Shown here one piece after another: positions 21,501-34,520 of a DNA stretch of 64,000 nt. Every line of letters begins with the position of its first letter. Position 1 is the first letter of the stretch. Made by a program: the position numbers and the translations under genes. Origin of the DNA: Nematostella vectensis (lineage: Eukaryota; Cnidaria; Anthozoa; Actiniaria; Edwardsiidae); NCBI RefSeq assembly GCF_932526225.1, contig NC_064042.1, forward strand, positions 13,279,040 through 13,343,039, written 5' to 3'. Below the pieces are notes generated by a model. It ran no database searches. It was not told where the DNA came from and worked only from the letters and a program-made list of their open reading frames with translations.

Positions 21501-24500
21501 GCGCATGAAGAGGAGGTCAAGGATCTTAAGAAAACTATATCAAAACTTCATTCGGAAATTAGCGCTCTAAAAAAACAAGTCGGAACCATAAAGACGTCCC
21601 TAGAATTTCTTGAAACCTCAGTAATTAACGAGGCCGAAGAACCAGCCCCGTCACCAGCACCGGACCGATCTACTAGTGAACCAACATCTTCGCCGGAACG
21701 GGTCGTTGAAGAGCAGGTTTCGCCTGAGATTTCTCAGCAGCCACGGAGACTATCAGTAAGTTCAACAGAGGAGGACCGTGGACAGGAACTCACAACTGTA
21801 CGGGAAAACAACCCGGTGCCAAAGGCTTTAATCATCGGCGACTCCATGATCAAGGGAATAAATGAAAACCGTCTAAGTCAATCGCTCATTGTTAGAAGCG
21901 GCACCAAAGAGACCCTCCAATATCTGAAGTCTCTGGATGATAATGTGGTCTACGAATCGGTCTTTATACATACTGGAACAAACGACATCCGTGGGTATAC
22001 ATCAATTACCCAAATAGAGGAAAACATCGATCTAATCATTCAAGAAGTGAAGTAAAAATGGCACGGCTGTAAAGTAAAAATATCGGGAGTGATCCTGCAC
22101 TCCGATTACAGCAAAAATAGCATGATAAATTTGCTCAATAGAAGACTCCACAATAAGTACGCCATTGGAGAATATCGAGACGTTAGTTTCGTCGACAATA
22201 CAAATGTAGTTCTGTTTAACACTGGGGAAGTTGATCACACGGTATTTTATAGAGATAACCTGCACCTGAGCAGAACCGGTACTCGTATATTTGCCGCAAA
22301 CGTAAAATTTGCGTTAGGGCTGAGGGAGTCAGCAGAGCTTCATCGAGACAGTCAGTTAATGGCCCTGTTAAATCAATATATTGTACCGGCACCGCCTACT
22401 AACTTTTCAACACAATAAGCATATGCCAGGCAATCTTAGAGTAGGTTTCTGAAATATTCACGGGTTTCGTTCCCGTCAATTAGGTCAAATAAACTACAAC
22501 TGCACGAAGTACAAAATATTTCTTCTGCACATGACTTTTTTGGCGTTGTGGAAACACATGCCACTGACCAATTTTCAAACTTTGAGTTTCCTAATTATAA
22601 TTACTATAAAATAATTACTATATAAGGTATTGCAGTATATTTCCGTAAAGAACTTAAACAAGGCATTTCATACATTTCAACTGATAACGCCATTTGGTGT
22701 AAACTAGACAAGTCTTTTTTTTCATACTAGCAAAGATGTTTACATTGCAACCGTCTATTTTAGCCCAGAAAACTCAGATAGGCAAACACAAAGCGATTAT
22801 CTTGACGACCTTGAAGTGGAATTATTGAAGTTTTCGCAGCGTGGCTACATTCTGATTCAGGGTGACTTAAATGCAAGGTGTGGCCAATTGCAGGACCAAT
22901 CGCTCTTTGAAGGGGGAGATAAATTTGGCGACGATTGCGGCCTTGTTTCGATCCCGAGTAGAAAATCCCAAGATGAGACTGCTGACCGTAGAGGTAAGGA
23001 CCTAATAGAATCATGCATCTCAAATAACCTAAGTATTTTGAATGGAAGAATGATGGGTGATCGGCTAGGGCGGAAAACGTGCTTCCAATATAATGGTTCT
23101 AGCCTTGTAGATTATGTCATTGGCAGTAGAAACTTTTTAACCCCGAACCCGACAATATACTAAATGAAGTAATCAAGGCGATAAGCAGTGCGCTGCTGCC
23201 TATATTAGTTAAACTTTTTAACAAAATTCTGGAAAGTGGGGAATTCCCTACAGTTTGGGAGGGGTTATTTGGTACCCATTCATAAAAGGGGCGAAAAAAA
23301 ATGTCCCAGAAAATTACCGTGGGATAACCCTTCGTTCGTGTTTAGGAAAGGTTCTCACTTTTACCTTAAATCACAGACTGAGGACTTTTGCCGAGTCAAA
23401 CAACATCTTTCAGCCAGAACAAGCTGGCTTCCGTCAAGGACTAGCGATAATCTTTTCATTATTAAATCACTCCTCGATAAATACGTCCGAAGCAAACCCA
23501 AAAAACGAGAGAATTTTCTATTCTCGTGCTTTGTGGACCTCAAAAAGCCTTCGACAAGGTTAATAGATCCAAACTTTTTAGGAAGCTTAGTGATATCGAA
23601 GTAACGGGTTCCTCGCCGTGCTACAAGACATGTATTCCAAAGATACGGCGCGCGTCAAAAACAATAATGGGATATCAGAACCCTTCGAATGTGCAGTCGG
23701 CGTGAAACAGGGGTGTATTTTGTCACCGACCCTCTTTAATATCTTTCTCCATGATTTCGCCCTTTCCCAAAACGAGGTAACAATAGACGCCACACGTATC
23801 AATGATATCTAAATTGTCTCCTATATACAGATGATCTTGTTTTATTTTCTACGTCAGAAAAAGACCTACAAAGAAGGCTTGATATTTTGGATAGTTTCTG
23901 TAGAGAAAACGATTTAGAAATAAGTACCGAGAAAACAAAAGTGATCATTTTTAATAGTAACGGGAAAAAACTTTCACGGTACAGGCTGACCGTGAAAGGA
24001 CAATCAATAAAAAAAGTAACCGTATACAAATACCTCGGGCTCACATTAAGCGCAAACGGAAGGTAGAATACAGCGAAACAGGAATTAAAAAATTATGCTT
24101 TGAAAGCACTTTTTCCCCTGAAAAGAAACCTCGGCGAAAATTTCTGCTCAGATATTTCACTTACTATCCGCATGTTTGATTCATTTGTGAAACCAGCTTT
24201 ACTATATGGAAGTGAGCTTTGGGCCCTAGAGGGGAAATGTAACGAGATGCGTGATCCTATTGAACAGGTCCAAATAAAATTCTGTGAATACTACTGGGAG
24301 TTGGCAATTGGGCAGCCAACAGTGCCTGTAAGGCAGAATTGGGAAGATTCCCCCTACGAACTGAAATCATAAAAAACACAACGAAGTATTGGTTTAGACT
24401 TATTCACCAAAGTGATGGTAGAATGACCAAAAACGCTTACAAAGAGGGTCTCTTGAGATCTGTATCTTGGCCTAGCCTCGTCAAAGAAACCTCATTCGCA

Positions 24501-25986
24501 AACGGGTTTGGATGGCTTTGGAATTCACAAGAAAATATAGATGCGCAAGCAACCCAAAATATTATTTCTGCCTTTGAAATGCGCCTCAAAGATATTGAAA
24601 CGCAAACTTTCCATGCACGATTCATGATGACAGCAACAGAAGAAACAATTCAAAGAATAAATTAAGAAAATTCCGTCTTTTTAAATCAAACTATAAGCTA
24701 GAGGATTATCTGCTGGAAGGTAAAATCATAAAACACCGTGTTGCTTTAACTAAATTACGAATAAGTGATCATCAACTGGAGATAGAGAAAGGGCGATACA
24801 AACGGCCCTTTTTCCGAGCAGAAGATAGATTTTGCCCTTTTTGCCCCGGGAAGGTAGAAAATGAAAAGCACTTTTTAATCGATTGCAAACTGTACGGAAA
24901 AGAAAAGAAAGAATTATTGCAAGAACTAGATAAGCCCCATTTTATGGCGCTTATCAATCCGTCCAAGTCTAATGCTGCTCAAATAGCCAAATACATCTTC
25001 ACTTGTTTTGAAAGGCGCAAAGCGACTGTTCAGTCATGAAACACCTGTTTTCTGCCTGCATTTTCATTACTTCATCATTTATTGTTCATGTATTCAAATG
25101 CGCCAGAGTTGGTACACTGAAGGACAATAAATCATTCTGATTCTGATTCTAATTTTTCCGGGGGGTGGGGGGAGGGGGTGTTAGCTCTTTGATAAAAATC
25201 TGACCACCCCCGAAAAAACAAAAAGGGATTTTTATGCCTTTGCAGTATCTTCACGGGACGTTTATTGTCAGATTTGGCTACATACCAGAGTAATCTTGCT
25301 TTAATATAGTTTTGTCTACAAATAGCACGTCTATAGCGAAAGAGGACCTTCGCCTTCGCCGTACGGGTCTGTGCCAAGTCACTGCCCGGTAACTCACGCC
25401 GATTTTCATTTACCTTATAGTTAAAATTTGGGTTCTACTGTACATTTCTGTTACTAATAGATAGTCCCATGATCAGGGCGTGGCTAGGGAGGCGCAAGGA
25501 TTGCGCAAAACCCTCCCCAGCCCCCACCCCGTCTAACGCCGAAAAAGCGTGCTTTCTTCAAGATCCAGGTCCTGCAGTCTTTTCATATATCTGTCCTCGC
25601 GCCTCCACCCTTCTGGAAATGCTGGCTACGACTTTACCTTAACGATCCTCTGTTTAAGATCATAGTAGTGATAGCTTGCTTCGTGTAGAAATCTTGTACT
25701 CGGCAGGGAGTCCTTGTCTTCCGCAAGCAACTCGCATCGCTTTCCCGAGATCTGGAACGCTCGACACCGACAGTCGCCGACACACGCCGAGTGACACGTC
25801 TGAGGACCCGCCACTGAGCTCAGATTCCGGTACGAGGCCCCCCACAGATAACGGCCCTCGGTCACGTGGTCCTTAGACAAACTCCCAGCGTAGCACGTTC
25901 CTTGGGGACAATATTGACAGGTCACGTGCTCCGTAGATAGGAGACAGATCACCAAGAGCAGAGCACGCATTTGTTGGAGATTCACC
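18479..25986 (-). CDS. secreted PAN/apple-EGF protein, skeletal-organic-matrix-protein-5-like (3 exons)
   Basis: Exons (minus): 25638-25986, 19497-19742, 18479-19072; junctions are phase 0 with GT-AG. From Met at 25970 the product is about 390 residues. MRALLLVICLLSTEHVTC is a signal peptide. Exon 1 then encodes a PAN/apple-like domain (CHSACVGDCRCRAFQ, CELL). Exon 2 encodes an EGF domain (CRNGGTCTEHC, CTCPSTCTGKRCEKC) and the SCRDHL...DGVYKI segment. Exon 3 starts IFPVYCVFEATRVWTLLESF and ends near FGFYGFTN...WWLGHE, a C-terminal domain I recall from many anthozoan PAN-EGF proteins. It is probably extracellular or matrix-associated. An acceptor just before exon 1 (CATTTCAG) suggests an upstream 5' UTR exon. 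Intron 1 (5.9 kb) contains nested transposons in the opposite orientation. Confidence 0.78.
19181..19353. mobile_element. short G-rich repeat with GCCGTAGCAGG inverted ends
   Basis: GCCGTAGCAGG and CCTGCTACGGC face each other around G- and C-runs in intron 2 of the PAN-EGF gene. Downstream to about 19450, AAACATTAAGAAAACATTGG recurs, showing a second partial copy. Non-coding. Confidence 0.55.
20009..20068. repeat. dispersed repeat, copy 2, left part (split by LINE)
   Basis: CCAGAATTTTTCTTGGGG through GTAAAAGTGGACC matches the left part of the repeat at 5768-6035. The match breaks at about 20068 and resumes at 25150 (TAATTTTTCC), so the LINE between them was inserted into this repeat. Confidence 0.65.
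20105..21280. mobile_element. 1.2-kb TIR DNA element inserted in LINE ORF1 (TA duplication)
   Basis: Ends CAGTCGAACATCTATTAAGC and, inverted, CAGTCGAACCTCTTTTAAGC are flanked by TA on both sides. Sub-terminal copies of GACCGCTTAATAGAGG recur in both arms. Removing the element and one TA restores the LINE coiled-coil frame, which proves the order of insertion. It carries a HIRAN-like ORF (20492-20995) but no recognisable transposase. The TA duplication fits a Tc1/mariner/pogo-type mobiliser. Confidence 0.85.
20492..20995 (+). pseudogene. HIRAN-like domain ORF carried by the TIR element, with one in-frame stop
   Basis: The frame starting at 20492 contains AFIREYHEYMTEWEPALEDV, then REPTNIKDPNAVAIV and VIRHIPKLMS. 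This order resembles the HIRAN domain, a DNA-end-binding module of SNF2-type remodellers, also recalled in stand-alone ORFs in cnidarian repeats. A single in-frame TAA at 20786-20788 divides it; the same frame then continues to TAG at 20993-20995 with GYGLEIPCEYIFEG. The domain call is by motif resemblance only. Confidence 0.55.
21276..22418 (+). pseudogene. LINE ORF1 remnant: coiled coil plus SGNH-hydrolase-like domain
   Basis: Open from about 21276 to 22055, then a frame change to 22418. The first about 120 codons are Lys/Glu/Leu-rich coiled coil; a Pro/Ser linker follows. The SGNH-like domain shows ALIIGDSMIKG (nucleophile block) and HTGTNDI, then after the break DNLHLSRTGTRIFA (catalytic Asp-x-x-His block). 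Such esterase-like ORF1 proteins are known from CR1/L2-type LINEs. The upstream coiled-coil frame continues on the other side of the inserted TIR element. Confidence 0.75.
22720..23163 (+). pseudogene. LINE endonuclease remnant
   Basis: The frame 22816-23163 carries ILIQGDLNARCG and SLVDYVIGS, corresponding to C-terminal motifs of AP-type endonucleases of non-LTR elements; VYIATVYFSPENS lies just upstream, in another frame. The N-terminal half is decayed. Confidence 0.7.
23170..24372 (+). pseudogene. LINE reverse-transcriptase remnant
   Basis: Pieces in shifting frames: a VPENYRGITLRSCLGKV segment (23300), FQPEQAGFRQG (23410), GVKQGCILSPTLFNIFLHD (23700), a YTDDL box (about 23825) and YLGLTLSANG (24030). 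Several frameshifts and stops separate them, so it is inactive. Confidence 0.75.
24339..25037 (+). pseudogene. LINE C-terminal region with Cys/His motif
   Basis: Two frames (24339-24665, then about 24680-25037) hold the C-terminal region, including FCPFCPGKVENEKHFLIDC, a Cys-x2-Cys...His...Cys pattern often seen after the reverse transcriptase in cnidarian LINEs. The 3' end reaches TGGTACACTGAAGGACAATA and the ATTCTG tail by 25150. Confidence 0.65.
25150..25375. repeat. dispersed repeat, copy 2, right part
   Basis: From AATTTTTCCGGGGG through TTTGGCTACATACCAG, TAGTTTTGTCTACAAATAGC and GGACCTTCGCC it matches the right part of the repeat at 5768-6035. It continues the left part at 20009-20068 across the LINE. 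Confidence 0.7.
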
Positions 25987-26447
25987 CTGAAATGACATGA
26001 GACTCGGTTCAATTAAAAACTAAGGTATGTTTCCAAAGTGTTTTGGTGCTGGATGGGCGGCTCGTTGATTTGGGGCGAGTTTTATGCTGCGTCTAAGCAG
26101 TGTTGTGTTCGAAGTTTTGCCGATCGAGTTTCCAGCCCCTCCTATTTTTTTATATATATATATACTGCAAGACACACAATTCGTAGCGGGCTTCACATTC
26201 GCTCTTACTGACATTCTATCCGCAATCGAGGAAGACTCAAACAAAATATTACAAGGTATATTTTACGATAAATTATTTTCTGCTGACCTATAAATTTCCT
26301 TTATAAACCACTACAGTCTAAGGCTGCCTGTGGTTATAGGTAGCTCGAGCTTCTGAGATAGTGATTTATAGGCAAGTTCTATGGTAAAAGCACAGGCTGC
26401 ATATTATATGATAATTTGACTCCATAATGATGTCTAATGACTTGTTA

Positions 26448-26588
26448 GTGTTGACTAAAGCACGTACTCCTAAACTGGTCACATTTTCGCTCCTCCAGCG
26501 AGCTCTTTCACTACGCGTTACCTAAATAGTTATAACTCGACCCCAAGCAGCATTGTTTTTTCCTTGGAATACGTGCTTTATTCAACAC
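26448..26588. mobile_element. short TIR element with GTTGACTAAAGCACGTACTC ends
   Basis: GTGTTGACTAAAGCACGTAC at left and its near-complement ending GTGCTTTATTCAACAC at right bound about 140 bp. No ORF. Confidence 0.65.
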
Positions 26589-28790
26589 TTAAACGAGACA
26601 TTAGACATCTTGTAGCCCGTGGTAAAAGGAATAAAATATAATTTGATTTTAATTCGTTTACTGGTTAACAATAGATAAAGTTTATTATTGTTATGAAGAC
26701 TTATATAAACAACAGAATGGTATCTTTAGGTTAATGATTATCTGTTTTTATACATAAAAGGAGAAATAATTTCATTGATCTTAAAAATGTACAAGCAGTA
26801 CAAAGCAGGTGGAACTTGCTTATTGAAATAGTTTTATTGATTAAAAATATTCACCGCTGCAGTTTTCATGTAGCGAAATTGTTACAATTACATTTGATAA
26901 TTTTGAAAATTAAATGAATTATCTGAAATGAAACTATGTTTGAAAAATTTAATAGTTAGGGTGGCCTGTTCTTGTAATAGCTCTATCTATGCTGACATAA
27001 TCTATGGTGCTATCGCCATCAGCTTTTTACGTGAAGTGTTTTCTGGAAAAGAGAAAAAAAAACATTTAGAACCAAAACTATATGTGAACATCTCTTTAAT
27101 AAGTACCCCAAAGCCGAGCATGACAACTAAAACTATTATTTGGACTTTAATATTTTGATTTTCTTTGTGTTTCAACAGGTACCGTAGTACACAGGGAGCT
27201 CACCTCTACGGTTTAAATAAAGTTAGATTTTTTTCAGCTTTGCGTTGTTGTTGATTTAGTGCGTGTGTGCGTTTGTATCTCTTGTCTACTTTTTCGGAGC
27301 TCGGTTCTTTCTGGCGCTCTCTCATTGGATAGCGGTCTAACGGCCGTCTCGTCTGTGAAATGGCTTCCAAACACGGCAAATGGCTTCCAAACACAACAGT
27401 GTTTGGGGTACCAGTTGTCTACAAAAATCTAGGACTTTTATTAAAATTCAGTAATTATTTAGCCAATCTACTGATCCATTCAAAATTTCAAAATACACAT
27501 CTAAGTATCGGATAAATTCATTTAAAATAGAATGAACTTACCGTCTTTCGCCCTTTCTCTGCTTTATTTCGCCTTGCCTGTTTTTGGCTTTTCGATTCAT
27601 CCAACACTTGAAAATCTTAGCGTCTTAGTCTTGTCATGGGTCTAGTTGTTCTTGCTTCTGTGTAGTTTCTTACTTCTGGGAAGTCTTTGTCAGGTCGTCT
27701 CAATAATTATTGTTCTGTTCTATATACACTTTCCTTATAGTTTGAAGCAACCGAGTGAGTTCTTTTCAGATATATTTTTCCCGTTAGTTTTACGCACGTC
27801 CTCGCGCCAGAAAAAAATTCGAGGGGCACATCAGACAACGGGAAAATCCACAGGTATCCCATCATGACCACGGCGGAACTTTAACGTATAACAGTTATAC
27901 ACTACTTTCCTATGTGACTATGGGGCTCCGCCATAATATTGTTAAAAGTCAGATCTAGATTGCTATTTCTAGAATAGTCGAAGAAAAATGTGTAAATAAG
28001 GTACATTTTCAACGTGAAAGCTCGCGATATTGTTTATTTACTACAGAGACCATTTCGGGTGCATTTTTGAATGCAGCGTAACACATACAAATAAAAAGCC
28101 ATTTAGACTTCTCGCATGAGCGAAACTTAATCATACACATTCGGTATAGGTGTTTTTAATAACACCTCATTATAACAAATCGCGACGGAGGTGTGTTAAA
28201 AATTGCGACAGCTTTTTTATTAAAAATTGCGACAACTTTGTAACAAATTGCGAGAGGTATTACAAATCTCGACTTTTTTTACAAATTGCAACAGTACATA
28301 TACCAGCTTAGAGACAAACCTAAAAAAGCCCTTTCAAAAATAAATTACACCTCATGTTATTGGATGCTTTAACAAGATGTGATGACTACGTTGGTGTCTT
28401 ACAAATAGGCAAAGCAGTAAGAAACATCATCAACCAAAATAAATAACCTTCTCATTTTGCAAAACAGAACATTACTCAAATTTCCTATACCAAAACTATG
28501 CTTTTCTTTTGTTGAATTATGACCAAACATCTCCTTTTGTCCTTTTAAGTTTTTATTGTTTTTTCTTGTTTTAGCCTAGTCTTTTCTGTGTGTGTTTTTC
28601 ACCATAATAAATAAAAAATATAATAGAACAATTATTCAAATATATTTTAAAACTCAACCCACCTCGATTAGCTATTAGTGGGTTGAGTAACCACTAATGT
28701 GAAATTGAAAAGAAATAAATTGAAACAGTTGAAACAATATAAGCAGAAGCCTTGAAAGTAATCGTAGAAACATCGAAAAAGTATCGAAAA
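26589..28790. other. AT-rich intergenic stretch without recognisable gene
   Basis: Contains only short ORFs without recognisable homology. At about 28160-28300 a run of AAATTGCGAC-type motifs in varied spacing looks like a sub-terminal repeat of an unknown element. Nothing else stands out. Confidence 0.5.
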
Positions 28791-30221
28791 GTTAAAGCAA
28801 GTCTTCGTCGCGAAGAAATCATCGGAAGTTCAATCATTGTATACATAAACAAAGAAAGTTCCTCGGAGAAACGAAATATTTTCCTGTGTGGGCTCGACAA
28901 CAAATTCTCCTTTTCTTCACAGTTTGAATCTTCTTGATCAAAAAGGTTTAAACTCCAGTATTTGAAGAGAAAGTATTACCCTCGTTTTACGGTAGTAGAG
29001 GAAGGGTTATCACCAAACATCTGTCTCAGAAGTTTCTTTCGAAGTCCGCAAATATTTGCATATCATTTATAATATTACATAAGATTTTCTATTACTCGGA
29101 CACAAAATAAAATCCAATTATTTTTTTTTTCAGTTAAATGGATAAGAAAACTTTTAAGAAAAAACATTTGACATGTAAATGGTTCTGAAGCTTTTAGCTC
29201 TTTAAAAATAGCTAAACATCCAAACTACCTAGAAATGAAATGCGCACGCCAGATTTTTGGCTATAGCAAAAAAATTGCGCATACATTGAGATTCTTAATA
29301 TATTTGAGTATCTACCCATGGCTTTTTTTTTCTACGAGGAGTTTTTCATGTTTTTAGTTAGGGGACAAATCATATTGTTATCTTCAGCGAAAATTTTGGT
29401 ACCTTTTACTGCGCACAAGCCAACCTTCAAAAGGGGTTCTCTTTTCATCTATATCGTTTTCCATTGAAGAGCTACTTTATTTTAAAATTGGCGTACGCAA
29501 ATTTTGGCTGTTTTGGTGAGAATGACTTTTGATTAAAAACAATATGAAAAATAAGAACCCCTTTTAAAGTAAGGCTATCATTACATGCCTCCCTAATTAT
29601 AAAATAATCGGACTAATGCTAGGGTACCAATTTTAAAAGGTAGTTGCTTTTCAGCGAATTTTTGTTTCCCTAGAAGAACAAATCGCGCAAAAGAGATTTT
29701 TTGTGAAGTTTCTATTGGTTGTTAGCTGGTATGCTGACGCGTTACGTTTTTCTATTATTTTCAACATTTTTATGCTGCTATTTTTAAAACTGCATTTTGC
29801 ATCAGTTCCTTACCTTTAAACAGGAAACCGAACAAACCTTGTGCCATGAACTTCAGCAAACAATTTTTTAATGGATTGTATAAAGAAAATCAAGTCGTCC
29901 TTCTCAAGAAGGCGCAACGGGGGAGCTGTTTTACAGAGTTTCACCTGCACTTTATTGGATTCCCAAGCTCTAGATAGTTCGCGCCTTTTCTGCTATATAT
30001 AGCTGTAAAAACGTTGTACACGAGCAAATTTTCAATGTGAAATTTTTTTTTATTGGCGATGGACGTTTTGTGGGGATATCATATAAATATTTCTTGTTTA
30101 GTGTCAGATCTTCGTATCTAACTAATCAATTATTTTTTCGAATGATCCTCCACAGGCTCTTGATAAAAATGGTCCAGAACAATAAAAATGGATTTTAAGA
30201 GACTCTGACCCGAAGATACAT

Positions 30222-30488
30222 AAGCTTTTATATTCAAATATAGCTATCGATATTTGGTTTTCAAACTGCCTTTGCGCTTATTGATTATGCCGTGCTTTTA
30301 TATTCAAATATAGCTATCGATATTTGGTTTTCAAACTGCCTTTGCGCTTATTGATTATGCCGTGCTTTTATATTCAAATATAGCTATCGATATTTGGTTT
30401 TCAAGCTGTCTTTGCGCTCCTTTATTACAGAGCTCCTATATTTAAATATAGCTATCGATATTTGGTTTTCAAGCTGCCTTTGCGCTTA
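30222..30488. repeat. 67-bp internal VNTR of the 1.8-kb unit
   Basis: Unit contains ATATAGCTATCGATATTTGG. Four copies are in the first large unit (30222-30488), one in the second (about 32213-32282) and two in the third (about 33999-34133). Confidence 0.85.
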
Positions 30489-33400
30489 TTGATAACAGGG
30501 ACTTTTTGGTTGAAAATTTGAAAATGAAAATTTTTATTGGTTGCTGACGTCAAGAATTGTACACACAAGGTGGGGTTCCAGTCGTATAGGTTGCCATAGT
30601 ATATTTTAAAACAAGAAGGGGCGCACATAACGCTGGTATTATTCCTATTTAACAACATAGCTATTCAATTTCACGCGCGCTCTGATTGGCTAAGAAATGG
30701 CTATAACCATGCATGAAGATATCCCATAATACAAATAAAAAAGTTTTGACAAAAAAAAATTCACCAGAGAAATATTGAAGGTGACATAACACACAGCGAC
30801 ATCGTTTTTAAAAAATGAATTTTTCGTTAGGGCTACGAGAAATCCTTTTGCTTTTTCTAGAAATAAGAAAAACACTATCATTTGGCTATACATTTTTAGA
30901 ACTTCAAACTTCAACTTGTTGAAATTACCTTTGTCACACGGCACGGGGTTTAGGTATCGGTTACAGGACATTGTGCTTTGAATAAAAATTGTTAAATTAA
31001 GTAAGTCTTCATCGCTAAGTAATCATCGGAAGTTCAATCATTGTATACATAAACAAAGATAGTTCCTCGTAGAAACGAAATATTTTCCTGTGTGGGCTCG
31101 ACAAAAAATTCTCCTTTTCTTCACAGTTTGAATCTTTTTGATCAAAAAGGTTTAAACTCCAGTATTTGAAGAGAAAGTATTACCCTCGTTTTACGGTAGT
31201 AGAGGAAGGGTTATCACCAAACATCTGTCTCAGAAGTTTCTTTCGAAGTCCGCAAATATTTGCATATCATTTATAATATTCCATGAGATTTTCTATTACT
31301 CGGACACAAAAAAAAAATCCAATTTTTTTTTTAGTCAAATGGAAGAGAAAACTTTTAAGAAAAAACGTTTGACATGTAAATGGTTCTGAAGCTTTTAAGC
31401 TTTTAGCTCTTTAAAACAGCTAACAGCTTTTCATCTATATCATTTTCCATTGAAGAGCTCCTTTATTTTAAAGTTGGCGTACGCAAAGTTTGGCTTTTTT
31501 TGGTGAGAATGACTTTTGATTAAAAACAATATGAAAAGTAAGAACCCCTTTTGAAGTAAGGCTATCATTACATGCCTCCCTAATTATACAATAATCGGAC
31601 GAATGCTAGGGTACCAACAATTTAAAGGTTAGTTGCTTTTTAGCGAATTTTAGTTTCCCTAGAAGAACAAATCGCGCAAAAGAGATTTTTTTGTGAAGTT
31701 ACTATTGGTTGTTAGCTGTTATGCTGACGCGTTACGTTTTTCTATTATTTTCAACATTTCTATCGTGCTATTCTTAAAACTGCATTTTTGCATCAGTTTC
31801 TTACCTTTAAACGGGAAACCGTACAAACCTTGTACCATGAACTTCAGCAAACAATTTTTTAATGGATTGTATAAAGAAAAACAAGTCGTCCTTCTCAAGA
31901 AGGCGCAACGGGGGAAATGTTTTACAGAGTTTCACCTGCACTTTATTGGATTCCTAAGTTCTAGATAGTTCGAGCCTTTTCTGCTATATATAGTTGTAAA
32001 AACGTTGTACTCGAGCAAATTTTCAATACGAATTTTTTTATTGGCGATGGACTTTTTGTGAGGATATCATATAAATATTTCTTGTTTTGATTCGTGTCAG
32101 ATCTTCGTATCTAACTAATCAATTAATTTTTCGAATGATCCTCAACATGCTTTTGATATAAATGGTTGAGAACAATAAAAATGGATTTTAAGAGATTCCA
32201 ACCAGAAAATACATAAGCTTTTATATTCAAATATAGCTATCGATATTTGGTTTTCAAACTGCCTTTGCGCTTATTGATTACAGGGACTTTTTGGTTCATG
32301 TTTTTGAAAATGAAAATTTTTATTGGTTGCTGACGTCAAGAATTGTACACACAAGGTGGGGTTCCAGTCGTATAGGTTGCCATAGTATATTTTAAAACAA
32401 GAAGGGGCGCACATAACGCTGGTATTATTTCTATTTAACAACATAGCTATTCAATTTCACGCGCGCTCTGATTGGCTAAGAAATGGCTATAACCATGCAT
32501 GAAGATATCCCATAATACAAATAAAAAAGTTTTGACAAAAAAAAATTCACCAGAGAAATATTGAAGGTGACATAACACACAGCGACATCGTTTTTAAAAA
32601 ATGAATTTTTCGTTAGGGCTACGAGAAATCCTTTTGCTTTTTCTAGAAATAAGAAAAACACTATCATTTGGCTATACATTTTTAGAACTTCAAACTTCAA
32701 CTTGTTGAAATTACCTTTGTCACACGGCACGGGGTTTAGGTATCGGTTACAGGACATTGTGCTTTGAATAAAAATTGTTAAATTAAGTAAGTCTTCATCG
32801 CTAAGTAATCATCGGAAGTTCAATCATTGTATACATAAACAAAGAAAGTTCCTCGGAGAAACGAAGTATTTTCCTGTGTGGGCTCGACAAAAAATTCCCC
32901 TTTTCTTCACAGTTTGAATCTTCTTGATCAAAAAGGTTTAAACTCCAGTATTTGAAGAGAAAGTATTACCCTCGTTTTACGGTAGTAGAGGAAGGGTTAT
33001 CACCAAACATCTGTCTTAGAAGTTTCTTTCGAAGTCCGCAAATATTTGCATATCATTTATAATATTACATGAGATTTTCTATTGCTCGGACACAAAATAA
33101 AATCCATTTTTTTTTTAGTCAAATGGAAGAGAAAACTTTTAAGAAAAAACGTTTGACATGTAAATGGTTCTGAAGCTTTTAAGCTTTTAGCTCTTTAAAA
33201 CAGCTAACAGCTTTTCATCTATATCGTTTTCCATTGAAGAGCTACTTTATTTAAAAGTTGGCGTACGCAAATTTTTTTTTTTGGTGAGAATGACTTTTGA
33301 TTAAAATTAATATGAAAAATAAGAACCCATTTTGAAGCAAGGCTATCATTACATGCCTCCCTAATTATACAAAAATCGGACTAGTGCTAGGGTACCAACA

Positions 33401-34520
33401 ATTTAAAGGTTAGTTGCTTTTTAGCGAATTTTAGTTTCCCTAGAAGAACAAATCGCGCAAAAGAGATTTTTTTGTGAAGTTACTATTGGTTGTTAGCTGT
33501 TATGCTGACGCGTTACGTTTTTCTATTATTTTCAACATTTCTATCGTGCTATTCTTAAAACTGCATTTTTGCATCAGTTTCTTACCTTTAAACGGGAAAC
33601 CGTACAAACCTTGTACCATGAACTTCAGCAAACAATTTTTTAATGGATTGTATAAAAAAAAACAAGTCGTCCTTCTCAAGAAGGCGCAACGGGGGAGTTG
33701 TTTTACAGAGTTTCACCTGCACTTTATTGGATTCCCAAGCTCTAGATAGTTCGCGCCTTTTCTGCTATATATAGCTGTAAAAACGTTGTACACGAGCAAA
33801 TTTTCAATGTGAAATTTTTTTTTATTGGCGATGGACTTTTTATGGGGATATCATATAAATATTTCTTGTTTTGATTTGTGTCAGATCTTCGTATCTAACT
33901 AATCAATTAATGTTTCGAATGATCCTCCACAGGCTCTTGATATAAATGGTTCTGAATAATAAGAATGGATTTTAAGAGACTCCAACCAGAAAATACATAA
34001 GCTTTTATATTCAAATATAGCTATCGATATTTGGTTTTCAAGCTGTCTTTGCACTCCTTTATTACAGAGCTCTTATATTCAAATATAGCTATCGATATTT
34101 GGTTTTCAAACTGCCTTTGCGCTTATTGATAACAGGGACTTTTTGGTTCATGTTTTTGAAAATGAAAATTTTTATTGGCTGCTGACGTCAAGAATTGTAC
34201 ACAAAAGGTGGGATTCCAGTCGTATAGGTTGCCATAGTATATTTTAAAACAAGAAGACGCACATAACGCTGGTATTATTTCTCTCTAACAACATAGCTAT
34301 TCAATTTCACGCGCGCTCTGATTGGCTAAGAAATGGCTATAACCATGTATGAAGATATCCCATAATACAAATAAAAAAGTTTTGACAAAAAAAAATTCGC
34401 CAGAGAAATATTGAAGGTGACATAACACACAGCGACATCGTTTTTAAAGTGATTTTACGTTAGGGCTACGAGAAACCTTTGCTTTTTCCTAGAAATAAGA
34501 AAAACACTCAATTATTTGGA

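Larger units (their letters stand above)
20069..25150 (+). mobile_element. decayed LINE retrotransposon (CR1/L2-like) in intron 1 of the PAN-EGF gene
   Basis: In order: coiled-coil ORF1 with an SGNH/esterase-like domain, an endonuclease fragment (GDLNARCG, SLVDYVIGS), reverse transcriptase pieces (a GFRQG segment, a GVKQGCILSP segment, a YTDDL active-site box) and a C-terminal Cys/His region (CPFC...HFL..C). The 3' end is a short ATTCTG tandem, not poly-A, as in CR1/L2-type elements. Frameshifts and stops break every ORF. The 5' part is truncated. A TIR element (20105-21280) sits inside ORF1. Confidence 0.85.

Noticed and set aside
30690-33749. Conserved 91-93-codon ORFs repeated in the 1.8-kb units as possible genes
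   Set aside because: Their identity merely follows from DNA identity of the tandem copies; composition is AT-driven and no domain is recognisable.
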